64,000 nucleotides of DNA from Crocinitomix algicola (GTDB taxonomy: Bacteria > Bacteroidota > Bacteroidia > Flavobacteriales_D > Crocinitomicaceae): assembly GCF_001661595.2 (NCBI RefSeq), contig NZ_LYPF02000002.1:186001-250000 (forward strand), in the 5' to 3' direction. This document shows, piece after piece, positions 17,856 through 27,060 of this stretch. Position 1 is the first letter of the stretch; each line of letters begins with the position of its first letter. The position numbers and the translations under genes are program-made. The notes under the pieces are model-generated. The model saw only the letters and a program-made list of their open reading frames with translations, ran no database searches and was not told the DNA's origin.

Positions 17856-19127
17856 ATGAATTTAATCGATAGAGATAGGGCTTTTGTTTGGCATCCTTTT
17901 ACTCAGGCTCAAATTGCACCTACACCAATTCCAATAATCAAAGCGAAAGGTGTATGGTTGTTTGCAGAAAATGGCAAGAAATATATTGATGCAAATTCAA
18001 GCTGGTGGACTATTAACCACGGGCATGGTAATCAGTATATTGCGAATGCCATTCACAAGCAGTTTTTAGATATTGATCACGTTATTTTTGCAGGAGCAAC
18101 TCATCCAAAAGCAGTTGAAGTAGCAGAACGTATTGTAGGGGCTTTGCCTAATGGTTTTCAGAAGGTTTTCTTTTCAGATAATGGATCTACTAGTGTAGAA
18201 GTTGGTATTAAAATGGTGTATCAATATTGGTATAATAAAGGCCAAACTAAAAAACGATTTTTAGCGATTGAAGGTTCGTATCATGGAGATACTTTCGGAG
18301 CAATGTCTGTTGGTCAACGGGGGTACTTTAATAAGCCATTTGAACATTTGTTTTTTGACGTAGATTTTATTCCATTTCCGACAGAAGAAAATATTGATGA
18401 AGTTCTTTTAAAAATAGAAGACTTTTTTGCTACGGATGAATTTGCTGGTTTCATTTTTGAACCGCTCGTTCAAGGAGCGGCGGGTATGAGGATTTATCAA
18501 CCCGAATGGTTAAACGCATTCGTAAAATTAGCAAAAAAACATGGCGTTTTAACTATTGCGGACGAAGTGATGACTGGCTTTTATCGTACAGGAAAAATGT
18601 TTGCGATTGATCAAATAGAGGAGGTGCCTGATATTGTTTGTTTATCAAAAGGTGTTACGGGTGGAGTCATGCCTGTCGGTTTGACTGTCGCCAGTCAAAA
18701 AATTTATGATGCTTTTTTATCTGATGATACTTCAAAAGCACTGTTGCATGGACATTCTTTTACTGGAAACCCATTGTCTTGTGCAGCTATATGTGCTTCC
18801 CTCGATTTGTTTGAAAAAGAAGAGGTGAGAGAAAATATACGTGCATTAGAGAAGGATCATCATGATTTTGTTCGTGAACATGTTAATCATTCTAAATTAA
18901 AAGCTGCTAAAGTGATGGGGACAATCTTGTCCTTGGAGGTTGAGGATGATCATGAAAGTTCTTATTTTTCTTCAATTCGCGAAAAAGCGTACAATTACTT
19001 TTTAGAAAACAACATTTTATTACGGCCACTAGGTAATATCATCTTTTTCAATCCTCCTTATTGTATTACTAAAGAAGAAAGGAATCATGTTTATGGTCAT
19101 ATTTCTAAATTTTTAGATGCTTTATAA
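17856..19127 (+). CDS. bioA: Adenosylmethionine-8-amino-7-oxononanoate aminotransferase
   Basis: Class III PLP aminotransferase making 7,8-diaminopelargonate in biotin synthesis, with SAM as amino donor. Recognisable by the N-terminal DRAFVWHPFTQ, SSWWTINHGHG, SYHGDTFGAMSVG, IADEVMTGFYRTGKMFA, the PLP-lysine segment CLSKGVTGG (about residue 268) and GHSFTGNPLSCAA. The WHPFTQ and SSWW blocks separate BioA from other class III enzymes. The start lies one base after the bshB1 stop. No other bio gene is nearby. A strong terminator follows. Confidence 0.95.
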   Translation: MNLIDRDRAFVWHPFTQAQIAPTPIPIIKAKGVWLFAENGKKYIDANSSWWTINHGHGNQYIANAIHKQFLDIDHVIFAGATHPKAVEVAERIVGALPNGFQKVFFSDNGSTSVEVGIKMVYQYWYNKGQTKKRFLAIEGSYHGDTFGAMSVGQRGYFNKPFEHLFFDVDFIPFPTEENIDEVLLKIEDFFATDEFAGFIFEPLVQGAAGMRIYQPEWLNAFVKLAKKHGVLTIADEVMTGFYRTGKMFAIDQIEEVPDIVCLSKGVTGGVMPVGLTVASQKIYDAFLSDDTSKALLHGHSFTGNPLSCAAICASLDLFEKEEVRENIRALEKDHHDFVREHVNHSKLKAAKVMGTILSLEVEDDHESSYFSSIREKAYNYFLENNILLRPLGNIIFFNPPYCITKEERNHVYGHISKFLDAL

Positions 19128-19157
19128 AACTAATCGAGCCTGTAAAAATTAGACAAT

Positions 19158-19190
19158 AAAAAAGCCACTCTGATTTGAGTGGCTTTTTTT
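19158..19190 (+). terminator. Bidirectional terminator between bioA and the convergent TPR gene
   Basis: AAAAAAGCCACTC (19158-19170), loop TGATTT, GAGTGGCTTTTTTT (19177-19190). The stem is perfect, with a T run on either strand, so it can end transcripts from both sides. Confidence 0.92.
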
Positions 19191-19213
19191 AGTTCTGTTT
19201 TGTAATGATTTGG

Positions 19214-19948
19214 TTAGCAACCTCCATTTACAACATCGTCATAATAATTCATGAAAATCTCGTCGTCTTCGTACCATTGCTTTACCTGATTCAATAACTT
19301 TTTAGCATTGTCACAAAGTCTATTTTGAACCATATAATTACAGTATTCTATTACTCCCAAACGCATCATTTCAAAGTCAATATCTCTCCAGTCTTCAACG
19401 CTTTCAACTAAATCTAATTTTTCCTGTCCTTTGTTAAAGCTTATTTTTGCTCCACCTTTATCTTTAATTTGATATTGACAAGCGGCTAACAAATAGTACG
19501 ATCCAATATCTGTTGGGTCCATACGTTGTAATTTCATCACTTTACCTCTAAGTCGGCTGTAGTCTTCAATATCAACCATGTTTTTAATCTCCTCAACAAT
19601 ATATTCTTTTAACTCAGTAAAGTATGCTTTTTCTCTATCGTAAACTTCTCCAGTCTTATCTTTTTTTATTGCTTTACCGGCATCCCCAATGGCATCATTA
19701 AATGCTTTCGGAAAATCTTCTTCATATTGTTGGTCTTTAGACATCTCAAAATTTGCTTTTGAAGAATATAAATATGGCCAAGGATCATTTTTCGTGTCAT
19801 CATTACCCATATACTTTTCTGCTTTGCTAATTAGCTTTTCGTAATTACCATCTGCATAATAAATAAGCAGGTCGTCATAATATGGCGGCTGCGTATTCGC
19901 ATTAAATGCAAATGTTGTAAGTATTAGGAATAAGAATAAATTTTTCAT
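19214..19948 (-). CDS. Secreted TPR-like protein of unknown function
   Basis: Start placed at the second in-frame ATG (19948), which opens a signal peptide MKNLFLFLILTTFAFNANTQ. About 244 residues remain, rich in Tyr, Asp and Lys, with helical repeats (YYADGNYEKLISKAEKYMGND; FNKGQEKLDLVESV) that look like TPR or Sel1-type motifs. Two late cysteines occur (NRLCDNAKKLL and the terminal GGC). Probably periplasmic. Single gene; no partner is suggested by context. Confidence 0.6.
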   Translation of the reverse strand: MKNLFLFLILTTFAFNANTQPPYYDDLLIYYADGNYEKLISKAEKYMGNDDTKNDPWPYLYSSKANFEMSKDQQYEEDFPKAFNDAIGDAGKAIKKDKTGEVYDREKAYFTELKEYIVEEIKNMVDIEDYSRLRGKVMKLQRMDPTDIGSYYLLAACQYQIKDKGGAKISFNKGQEKLDLVESVEDWRDIDFEMMRLGVIEYCNYMVQNRLCDNAKKLLNQVKQWYEDDEIFMNYYDDVVNGGC

Positions 19949-20032
19949 AATCATTGTCATTTTTTTCAATTATAATTCAAAGATGATGCCGAAAGTTACA
20001 AAATTGTCTGGATTAACTAAAATTTAACAGAA

Positions 20033-22165
20033 TCATTTTTTATGGTACTGCAATAATATATTTAAAATATTTATGGCTGCATTTGCAATCTTTGTACCAG
20101 GGCCAAAAATTCCCATTACACCACTATCATATAGAAAGTCGTAATCTTGTGCAGGAATGACACCTCCGGCGACGACCATTATATCACTTCGCCCTTGTTT
20201 TTCAAGTTCTTCGATTACTTGAGGTATCAATGTTTTATGTCCGGCTGCTAATGAACTTACACCTAAAATATGTACGTCATTTTCAATGGCTTGTTTCACA
20301 GCTTCTTCGGGGGTTTGGAACAATGGTCCGATGTCAACATCAAATCCAATATCAGCAAAAGAAGTAGAAATTACTTTGGCTCCTCGATCATGTCCGTCTT
20401 GTCCCATTTTTGCTACCATTATTCGCGGTCTTCTCCCTTCTAAATCGCTGAATTCGTTCGCTAATTCTTTCGCTTTTATAAAATCATTGTCCTTCATGGC
20501 TTCTGCTGAATAAACTCCTGAAATTGTTCTAATTGTTGCTTGGTACCTGCCAAAAACGGCTTCCATTGCATCTGAAATCTCCCCAAGAGAAGCTCGTTTA
20601 CGCGCGCAATCAACCGCCAATTCAAGAAGATTTGCATCTTCTGCTGCTCCTTTTTTCAATTTAGCTAAAGCGTCTTGTACAGCCTTTTCATCGCGTTCCG
20701 CTCTCATCTTGTTTAGTCTTTCGATTTGAGATAATCGTACTTGGGTATTATCTATTTCAAGAATATCGATAGGCTCTTCTTCTTCTAATTGATATCGATT
20801 TACACCGACAATAATATCTTTATTTGAGTCAATTCTCGCTTGTTTTCTAGCCGCAGCTTCTTCGATTCTAATTTTAGGAATACCGGCTTCAATTGCCTTT
20901 GCCATTCCTCCAAGTGAATCAATTTCTTTGATGTGTTTCCATGCTTTTTCAACAATTTCTGCAGTCAATTTCTCCATGTAATATGAACCCGCCCAAGGAT
21001 CAATAACCTTCGTAATTCCAGTTTCTTCTTGTAGGTATATTTGTGTATTTCGTGCAATTCTAGCAGAAAAATCTGTCGGTAAAGCAATTGCTTCATCCAA
21101 CGCATTGGTGTGCAGTGATTGTGTGCCTCCAAGCGCAGCAGCCATTGCCTCAATACAAGTACGTGCAATGTTGTTATAAGGGTCCTGTTCAGTTAAACTC
21201 CATCCCGACGTTTGACAATGCGTTCGCAATGCCATGGACTTAGGGTTTTTGGGGTTGAATTGTTTCACCAATTTTGCCCAAATCATCCTTGCGGCTCTCA
21301 TCTTTGCAATTTCCATAAAATGGTTCATACCTATTGCCCAGAAAAAAGAAAGTCGGGGAGCAAAAGTGTCAATATCCATTCCTGAAGCTATTCCTGCTTT
21401 AATATATTCGAGACCATCGGCTAGGGTATAAGCTAATTCTAAATCAGCCGTAGCACCTGCTTCCTGCATATGATAGCCAGAAATAGAAATAGAATTGAAT
21501 TTTGGCATATGTTGCGATGTATATTTAAATATATCAGCAATTATACGCATGGAATGTTGGGGTGGATAAATGTATGTGTTTCGAACCATGAATTCTTTTA
21601 GAATGTCATTTTGAATGGTTCCTGCGAGTAACTCAGGTTTTACACCTTGCTCTTCAGCAGCAATAATGTAAAATGCTAAGATTGGAATTACAGCTCCGTT
21701 CATCGTCATGGAGACGGACATTTTATCTAATGGAATTTGGTCGAAGAGTATTTTCATGTCTTCAACAGAATCAATTGCAACGCCAGCCTTTCCTACATCA
21801 CCTACAACACGTTTGTGGTCAGAATCATAGCCTCTATGAGTGGCAAGGTCAAAAGCAACAGAAAGTCCTTTCTGCCCTGCGGCTAAATTTCTTCTGTAAA
21901 AAGCGTTGGATTCTTCTGCAGTTGAAAATCCTGCATATTGCCGGACCGTCCATGGTCGCATAGTGTACATGGTAGAATAAGGGCCCCTTAAATTGGGAGC
22001 TATTCCTGACGCGAATCCTAAATGCTCAACACCCTTAAGGTCGGATGCTGTGTAAAAATTTTTTAAAGTTATTTTTTCAGCTGTCTCAAAAACCTGGTCT
22101 TTTGTCGGTTCTTTACTTTTTGCCGCTTTCAGAGGTTGTATATGATCAAATTTAACTCGACTCAT
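20033..22165 (-). CDS. mutB: Methylmalonyl-CoA mutase, large catalytic subunit
   Basis: Interconverts succinyl-CoA and (R)-methylmalonyl-CoA using adenosylcobalamin. The N-terminal TIM barrel shows [22 protein letters not shown] and RMIWAKL...[21 protein letters not shown]. The C-terminal B12 domain shows [12 protein letters not shown] (base-on cobalamin-binding DxHxxG), SSLAAGH and VVAGGVIP. I start at ATG 22165, the conserved MSRVKFD start, one base after the stop of the small subunit gene; this gives 710 residues. The pair may serve propionate metabolism or odd-chain and branched amino acid breakdown. Confidence 0.97.
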   Translation of the reverse strand: MSRVKFDHIQPLKAAKSKEPTKDQVFETAEKITLKNFYTASDLKGVEHLGFASGIAPNLRGPYSTMYTMRPWTVRQYAGFSTAEESNAFYRRNLAAGQKGLSVAFDLATHRGYDSDHKRVVGDVGKAGVAIDSVEDMKILFDQIPLDKMSVSMTMNGAVIPILAFYIIAAEEQGVKPELLAGTIQNDILKEFMVRNTYIYPPQHSMRIIADIFKYTSQHMPKFNSISISGYHMQEAGATADLELAYTLADGLEYIKAGIASGMDIDTFAPRLSFFWAIGMNHFMEIAKMRAARMIWAKLVKQFNPKNPKSMALRTHCQTSGWSLTEQDPYNNIARTCIEAMAAALGGTQSLHTNALDEAIALPTDFSARIARNTQIYLQEETGITKVIDPWAGSYYMEKLTAEIVEKAWKHIKEIDSLGGMAKAIEAGIPKIRIEEAAARKQARIDSNKDIIVGVNRYQLEEEEPIDILEIDNTQVRLSQIERLNKMRAERDEKAVQDALAKLKKGAAEDANLLELAVDCARKRASLGEISDAMEAVFGRYQATIRTISGVYSAEAMKDNDFIKAKELANEFSDLEGRRPRIMVAKMGQDGHDRGAKVISTSFADIGFDVDIGPLFQTPEEAVKQAIENDVHILGVSSLAAGHKTLIPQVIEELEKQGRSDIMVVAGGVIPAQDYDFLYDSGVMGIFGPGTKIANAAINILNILLQYHKK

Positions 22166-22166
22166 C

Positions 22167-23507
22167 TTAGTGCTGTTTTTTAGTAAAATAATTTTCAAGA
22201 TAAAAAGGCGAAACAGGTGTAAAATCAGTTGAATCAGGCTGATTAGGAACAGTCAATTCAATCCAGTTTTCCATACTGTTTGGGTGTTTGTTAACACCTA
22301 GAAATGTTCTTGAATTTGCATTTAGATCCGAAATTAAACGATTTCTATTCGCTGAAATCTCATTTTGAATATGGTTCGTTTTTAAAGCTGATTCAAATCC
22401 TCCAACTTTTTCAATAGCCAAGAAATAAGTCCATGCTTTATTGATTATCTGCTCAGTTAATGATTCAATATAATAAGAACCTCCAGAAGGGTCAACAACT
22501 AAACCGAGGTAAGCTTCTTCTTTTAAAATTAACTGAATGTTTTTTGCAACTCTTTCAAATCGAGTGATTTCAGCAGGTGTTCCAAATTCAGGGACCGTAA
22601 TTGTTAATTGATTACAACCACCGATTACTGCAGACATCGCTTGGCTTGTTTGCCTTAATGGGTTATTGTTTTTGTCATTTTTAGCTAAATACCGAACACT
22701 AGTTTTTGCGAAAATTGTAGGGGAAAATGATTCATTTTCAATACCGTATCCTTTTAAAAGCGATTTGATTAATACATGAATTGCTCTGAATTTTGCAATA
22801 TTGACGAAATAGTCTTCTCCAACACTTAACGAAATTGTTATTTTATCTAGTACTTCAATTAAGTTGACACCCGCTCCTTCGAGTGCGTGAAAGTATTCAT
22901 TTAAATGAGCAACGGTGTAACCTAATTCTTGACTACTCGATGATCCAGCATTTCCATATATATCACCACTTACCCATATATTATTGTAGGCAGATTTCGC
23001 TTTGAAAAAATCAAGAAAATCACTCATATCAAATTTTTGAGCCCCTGATGCTGCATTTAACGCAAGAATGTCAAAGTTTAATTTACTTTCTTTCGGAATT
23101 TCAGCGTTTATGGCTTGTTCAACCGATGTAAACGAAATATCTGAATCAATATATTTAAATTGTACATCCTTTGTGAGTTTTTCAAAAGATTGCGCATCTA
23201 GGTATGAAATCCCCAGTGAAGTAATTCCTTCATTTAATGCGTTTAAAACAATTTGATTATCATGTTTGTCCGGAGAAATTTCTTTACGAATTCCCCATGT
23301 GTTTGTTGCTTTGTTAATTGTACGATGCGAATCGAAATCTGGGTGTTCTTCCAGTAATTGCTCAGCGTGAGAATAGGCTTTAATTTCTAAGTCAGGCTCT
23401 GGTGTGGAGTGAAGAACAGATAAAGGTTTACCTTTTAAATCTTGTTCAATTTTTGTCAGCCATTCTGGTAGACTTACTTTGTCAAAATCATTAAATAATT
23501 CTTTCAT
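22167..23507 (-). CDS. mutA: Methylmalonyl-CoA mutase, small subunit (lacks B12 domain)
   Basis: 446 residues homologous to the mutase TIM barrel ([42 protein letters not shown]). The large subunit carries the cobalamin site; this chain is structural and non-catalytic in characterised heterodimers. It ends soon after the barrel, without the degenerate B12 domain found in the longer actinobacterial subunit, as is usual for Bacteroidota. Tightly coupled to mutB (TAA-G-ATG). Confidence 0.93.
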   Translation of the reverse strand: MKELFNDFDKVSLPEWLTKIEQDLKGKPLSVLHSTPEPDLEIKAYSHAEQLLEEHPDFDSHRTINKATNTWGIRKEISPDKHDNQIVLNALNEGITSLGISYLDAQSFEKLTKDVQFKYIDSDISFTSVEQAINAEIPKESKLNFDILALNAASGAQKFDMSDFLDFFKAKSAYNNIWVSGDIYGNAGSSSSQELGYTVAHLNEYFHALEGAGVNLIEVLDKITISLSVGEDYFVNIAKFRAIHVLIKSLLKGYGIENESFSPTIFAKTSVRYLAKNDKNNNPLRQTSQAMSAVIGGCNQLTITVPEFGTPAEITRFERVAKNIQLILKEEAYLGLVVDPSGGSYYIESLTEQIINKAWTYFLAIEKVGGFESALKTNHIQNEISANRNRLISDLNANSRTFLGVNKHPNSMENWIELTVPNQPDSTDFTPVSPFYLENYFTKKQH

Positions 23508-23531
23508 TCGAGTATTTCGCTTAATTCACAA

Positions 23532-23556
23532 TTAACCTTGGTTAAGGCCAAATTTA
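23532..23556 (-). promoter_or_regulatory. mutAB promoter with palindromic candidate operator
   Basis: TAAATTTG at 23556-23549 (minus) is an exact -7 element. Just downstream, covering the expected start site, lies TTAACC-TT-GGTTAA (23532-23545), an inverted repeat with 6-bp arms. A repressor binding there would block initiation, but no adjacent regulator gene is present. Confidence 0.45.
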
Positions 23557-23593
23557 ATGGTTTTATATTTAAAATAATGGAATCTGCTTTAGC

Positions 23594-23773
23594 TTAGTTG
23601 ATGTAATCCATTATTATCTTAAAAATGATTCCTAAAATTCCGCAAGCGGCGATAAAAGTGCTGATAAAATAATAGCCGAAAGTATACCCTCTTTTTCGTA
23701 ATACAAGACCTGCGATGGTAGAAATCACAGACGCGATTAGTAAGGTGTAAATGATTGCTTCAGTTCCGGACAT
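23594..23773 (-). CDS. Small two-helix membrane protein coupled to mazG
   Basis: 59 residues starting at ATG 23773, whose A is also the last base of the mazG stop (TAATG), so translation is coupled. Two hydrophobic segments (AIIYTLLIASVISTIAGLVL; FGYYFISTFIAACGILGIIF) flank a positive RKRGYTFG turn, predicting a helical hairpin in the inner membrane. I do not recognise a family. A longer in-frame extension would run into mazG and is unlikely. Confidence 0.6.
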   Translation of the reverse strand: MSGTEAIIYTLLIASVISTIAGLVLRKRGYTFGYYFISTFIAACGILGIIFKIIMDYIN

Positions 23774-24540
23774 TAGTAATTTTCTTTTGACTTTTCCCAA
23801 TATTCGTCCATGTCCGCTAAGTCCATTTCGGAAATCTCTTTTCCATCAGCTTTTGTTGCTTGTTCCATCCATTGAAAACGTTTGATAAATTTTCGATTCG
23901 TTTTTTCCAATGCATCTTCAGGATTAATTCCGACAAAACGAGCATAATTAATTAAAGAAAAAAGAACGTCTCCAAATTCTGCTTCCATTTTTGACTGGTC
24001 CCCTTTTTTCTCTTCCTCTTGAAATTCTTTTATCTCTTCTTGAACTTTATTCCAAACTTGATTTTTTTCCTCCCAGTCAAAACCAATTCCCTTTACTTTG
24101 TCTTGAATTCGAGTCGCTTTAACTAGAGCTGGGAGTGATTTTGGGACACCTTCTAAAACTGATTTTTTACCTTCTTTTAGCTTTAATTTTTCCCAGTTGG
24201 CTTTTACTTCTTCTTCGTCATTTACTTCAACATCTCCATAAATATGAGGATGACGATGGATAAGCTTGTCACAAATTCCATTTAAAACGTCAGCAATATC
24301 GAATTGATTTGTTTCACTCGCAATTTTAGAATAAAATACCATGTGTAGCATTAAGTCACCAATTTCACCTTTCAGGCCATCCATATCTTTTTCGATAATA
24401 GCATCGGCCAACTCATAGGTCTCTTCAATCGTTAAATGTCGTAGTGATTCAAGTGTCTGTTTTTTGTCCCATGGACATTGTGATCTTAAATCGTCCATAA
24501 TGTCTAATAAGCGTTGAAAGGCGACTTGTTTTTGGTTCAT
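23773..24540 (-). CDS. mazG: Nucleoside triphosphate pyrophosphohydrolase MazG
   Basis: Hydrolyses (d)NTPs to the monophosphate and pyrophosphate, a housecleaning enzyme that also limits (p)ppGpp-linked stress in E. coli. Both tandem MazG domains are visible: CPWDKKQTLESLRHLTIEETYEL with the metal-binding ExxE motifs, and the second half EAEFGDVLFSLINYARFVGINPEDAL. I use ATG 24540, giving 255 residues; an upstream TTG at 24558 lies inside the promoter palindrome. Confidence 0.95.
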   Translation of the reverse strand: MNQKQVAFQRLLDIMDDLRSQCPWDKKQTLESLRHLTIEETYELADAIIEKDMDGLKGEIGDLMLHMVFYSKIASETNQFDIADVLNGICDKLIHRHPHIYGDVEVNDEEEVKANWEKLKLKEGKKSVLEGVPKSLPALVKATRIQDKVKGIGFDWEEKNQVWNKVQEEIKEFQEEEKKGDQSKMEAEFGDVLFSLINYARFVGINPEDALEKTNRKFIKRFQWMEQATKADGKEISEMDLADMDEYWEKSKENY

Positions 24541-24546
24541 TTTTTT

Positions 24547-24563
24547 AATTTTGTTCAAAATTA
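24547..24563. promoter_or_regulatory. Face-to-face -7 elements forming a palindrome (mazG / PagL-like gene)
   Basis: TAATTTTG on the plus strand (24547-24554) and TAATTTTG on the minus strand (24563-24556) are both exact TAnnTTTG and are separated by one base. The plus-strand element has a TTG 18 nt upstream (24526-24528). Transcripts from the two would start inside each other's promoter, so firing should be mutually exclusive. Confidence 0.55.
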
Positions 24564-24579
24564 CTTTAAACTTCGCGTT

Positions 24580-25671
24580 TTGAAAACTGTTTTACTCTTT
24601 TTGTTGGTTTTGATGACGGTCTTACCAGGCTTTGGTCAACAAGAAGGGCCGTTTTCGATTGGTTTTTCGGCAGGTACAGGTTCGTTAATGGTTCATCGTG
24701 AAACGATGCATCATCTTGTGCAAGATCGGACAAACACCTTCTCTCTTGAGTTTTTGCGGCAAGATACAACGGTAAATTATTGGACTCAAATTTATAGAAA
24801 TCCTTCTAAAGGATTGGCAATGAAATTCCAAGACTTTGGTAATCCAGCTGTTTTGGGACAATCCTTTTCCATATTTCGCCTTATTAATTTTCCAATTTAT
24901 CAGAATAACAAATTAGGTTTTATTGATTTTCGCTTGGGAACTGGATTGAGTTATGTGACCAAGAAATATGATAAGAATCAAAACAATAAGAACATTGCAA
25001 TAGGATCTTTTATTAATGGCTTTGTCAACTTTCAAATCATTTATCGCAAGTATTTTAAAAGTGTTTTTTTTGGGACAGGTATTGATTTTTCACATGTTTC
25101 AAACGCATATTTAAAAACTCCAAATTTAGGTTTGAATTCATTTTCCGGTTTTTTGCAAGTCGGTTATCCGTTTGAAACAAGACAAGTTTGTGAGCAACCA
25201 ACATACGACCCAATGAACAATGAAAAATTGCGACATTTTAATAAATGGCAATTTCATTTTATTTTTGGATTGAAACAAAACTTGCCAGACCATTTGCCGG
25301 CGAGAAATTTTGGCGTAGCGTCATTACAAGGACTGTACAGGAAACAAATCAGTCCAGTATGGGATGTTGAATTTGGAGCTGATATTATCTATAATGAAGC
25401 AAATCGTTGGTTCTATGAAATTAAACCTACACCGGTCCATGAAGCTTTTTTAGTAGGCGGATACGCCGGTATGGCTATGTCTTTTTATAAAATGCAGATT
25501 TATTTTGGACTTGGTGTTTATGGTTTAAATATTATTAATCCTGCAGGATGGGTGTATGATCGTGCTGGATTTCGGTTTAATATGAATGCGCAATGGAATT
25601 TCTCGGTTGGAATAAAAGCGCATGGTGGAATTGCGGATTATGTTGAATGGGGGTTAGGGTATAGGTTATGA
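24580..25671 (+). CDS. PagL-like outer-membrane acyloxyacyl hydrolase (lipid A deacylase family)
   Basis: The family removes the 3-O-linked acyl chain of lipid A from within an 8-strand outer-membrane barrel. The catalytic region is clear: DFSHVSNAYLKTPNLGLNS carries the His-x-Ser-Asn and PNxGLN pattern of PagL. The chain is about 363 residues, roughly twice the size of Pseudomonas PagL, as is usual in Bacteroidota, with alternating beta-strand sequence throughout. I start at TTG 24580, which opens the signal peptide KTVLLFLLVLMTVLPGFGQQ; ATG 24514 lies inside mazG and upstream of the promoter. Its stop overlaps the next ATG (ATGA). Confidence 0.82.
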   Translation: MKTVLLFLLVLMTVLPGFGQQEGPFSIGFSAGTGSLMVHRETMHHLVQDRTNTFSLEFLRQDTTVNYWTQIYRNPSKGLAMKFQDFGNPAVLGQSFSIFRLINFPIYQNNKLGFIDFRLGTGLSYVTKKYDKNQNNKNIAIGSFINGFVNFQIIYRKYFKSVFFGTGIDFSHVSNAYLKTPNLGLNSFSGFLQVGYPFETRQVCEQPTYDPMNNEKLRHFNKWQFHFIFGLKQNLPDHLPARNFGVASLQGLYRKQISPVWDVEFGADIIYNEANRWFYEIKPTPVHEAFLVGGYAGMAMSFYKMQIYFGLGVYGLNIINPAGWVYDRAGFRFNMNAQWNFSVGIKAHGGIADYVEWGLGYRL

Positions 25672-26405
25672 TTAAAGCAACTTTATATATTACATGTATT
25701 TTTCTTTTCTTAGCTTGCAAAAAGGCTAATGAAAGAACCTGCTTTAAGTCGAGTGGGAATTATGCTGAAAAAGTAATTCCTTTAGATTCTGTACGATTTT
25801 TTGAAATGAACCGGGGTATTAAGTACCGTATGGTTCAAAGTGAAGAGCGGAAAGTCATTGTTAAAGGGGGGGAGAACATGATCGACAATATTTCAGTAGA
25901 TGTTCGTGATAACGTACTGTATGTTCATAATGAAAATCGATGCACTTTTTTAAGAAACGAAGAAAAAGATTTAGTTGAAGTGGAAGTGCATTATCCGCAT
26001 TATACTTATCTCTATTTTGACGCTATGGATTCTGTCGTTTTTGAAAATCAGATTAAAACACACACGTTAGAAATAGAAATGCGTTATGGTGGAGGTAGTT
26101 TAGATATTAATGTTGACGTTACGCGATTAAAGTTGATCGTTTCTGCGGGAGCGGGTGATTTTAATTTGAGTGGTAAGGCCAAGGAGTCAGAATTAAAAAT
26201 ACAAAACAATGGAGCCGCAAGAGCCCTTGATTTTCAAACCGAATATGTGTATCTCTACCAAAATTCAACAGCTGATTTTTATATTAGTTTATTAAATACA
26301 CATTGCTTAATAGTAGTAGACGGTACAGGAAATGTTTATTATCAATATGATGCGGCAAATATAGTTCGGGAAGGTTTAGGTTCTGGTGAAATAATCAAAT
26401 TATAA
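25668..26405 (+). CDS. GIN-domain (DUF2807-like) lipoprotein
   Basis: Lipoprotein signal with lipobox LFLAC (Cys17) followed by KK. The body is a repetitive beta structure (MRYGGGSLDINVDVTRLKLIVSAGAGDFNLSGKAKESELKIQNNGAA), typical of the DUF2807/putative auto-transporter adhesin 'head GIN' domain, a right-handed beta-helix common in Bacteroidota envelopes. It is translationally coupled to the PagL-like gene, so the two may act together at the outer membrane. Function of the family is unknown. Confidence 0.75.
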   Translation: MIKATLYITCIFLFLACKKANERTCFKSSGNYAEKVIPLDSVRFFEMNRGIKYRMVQSEERKVIVKGGENMIDNISVDVRDNVLYVHNENRCTFLRNEEKDLVEVEVHYPHYTYLYFDAMDSVVFENQIKTHTLEIEMRYGGGSLDINVDVTRLKLIVSAGAGDFNLSGKAKESELKIQNNGAARALDFQTEYVYLYQNSTADFYISLLNTHCLIVVDGTGNVYYQYDAANIVREGLGSGEIIKL

Positions 26406-26410
26406 TATTG

Positions 26411-26473
26411 TTTTATTTTGATTTCTAAGGATTAATCTTAATTTTAGGAACTTATAAAACCAAAATCTATATT
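26411..26473 (+). repeat. Promoter/leader repeat, copy 1
   Basis: Nearly identical to 26996-27060 (about nine of ten bases). It contains TTTG (26417-26420), 18 nt, TAATTTTA (26439-26446), one base from the -7 consensus, then a leader CTTATAAAACCAAAATCTAT up to the ATG. This is the promoter and 5' UTR of the next gene. Confidence 0.8.
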
Positions 26474-26905
26474 ATGCATAAACAAAGATTAGCAGTTATC
26501 GTAGCAGCCGGATTAGGAATGGTTGCAACATTTTTGCCTTGGGCAAAAGTATCCATGTTTGGAATGTCTATTTCCGTAAAAGGGACAGAAGGTGACGGAT
26601 GGATTTCACTAGCACTTTTCGCAGTGGCTGGTGTATTGGCCTTTTTAGGTGATGATCGTACTCAGCCTATTGATGCTGGTAAAGTTAAAGGTGTTGCAGG
26701 TGTTGGTGCGGCGGTTACACTTTTTATGTTGTGGGAATTAATCGGCAGTATTGGTTTCGATTATTCAAGCATAGGTGTATACTTAGCATTGCTTGCTGGT
26801 ATTGCCGTGTTAGCTGTGCCATTCGTTATAAAAGATAGCGGTGAATTTGAAATGCCAACTAAAGACAGTATAAAAGAGGAGTTTAATGAGATGAAAGAAA
26901 ATTAA
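26474..26905 (+). CDS. Small four-helix membrane protein, unknown function
   Basis: 143 residues with hydrophobic segments near 7-22, 46-60, 75-93 and 98-118 and a charged cytosolic tail (MPTKDSIKEEFNEMKEN). The first helix ends in FLPWAKVSMFGMSISVKG. A similar 'LPW' helix end followed by a short Val/Ser-rich loop occurs in the membrane protein at 58188, so both may belong to one loose family. Gene has its own promoter and terminator, each duplicated at the next gene. Confidence 0.6.
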   Translation: MHKQRLAVIVAAGLGMVATFLPWAKVSMFGMSISVKGTEGDGWISLALFAVAGVLAFLGDDRTQPIDAGKVKGVAGVGAAVTLFMLWELIGSIGFDYSSIGVYLALLAGIAVLAVPFVIKDSGEFEMPTKDSIKEEFNEMKEN

Positions 26906-26927
26906 ATTGATATAATCCTATTACAAG

Positions 26928-26956
26928 AAACGTCCATGATTTACATGGGCGTTTTT
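26928..26956 (+). terminator. Terminator, cassette copy 1
   Basis: AAACGTCCATG (26928-26938), loop ATTTA, CATGGGCGTTT (26944-26954) with one G-U pair, then T. The same stem recurs at 27512. Confidence 0.88.
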
Positions 26957-26995
26957 CTTTTTTAAGTACAGGACTTTAACGGAAGTTTAAAGTGC

Positions 26996-27060
26996 TTTTA
27001 TTTTGATATCTGAGGATTAATCTTAATTTTAACAACTTATAAACCAAAATCTATTTTAAT
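26996..27060 (+). repeat. Promoter/leader repeat, copy 2
   Basis: Second copy of the leader at 26411-26473, with the shared core GATTAATCTTAATTTTA and CCAAAATCTAT, immediately before the ATG at 27061. Differences are a few substitutions and one indel. Confidence 0.8.

Noticed and set aside
20286-21963. Several ORFs of 65-96 residues antisense to mutB
   Set aside because: They are shadows of a strongly conserved enzyme gene and show no protein-like features of their own.
24514-24579. N-terminal extension of the PagL-like protein from ATG 24514
   Set aside because: It lies inside mazG and upstream of the -7 element; the signal peptide starts at TTG 24580.
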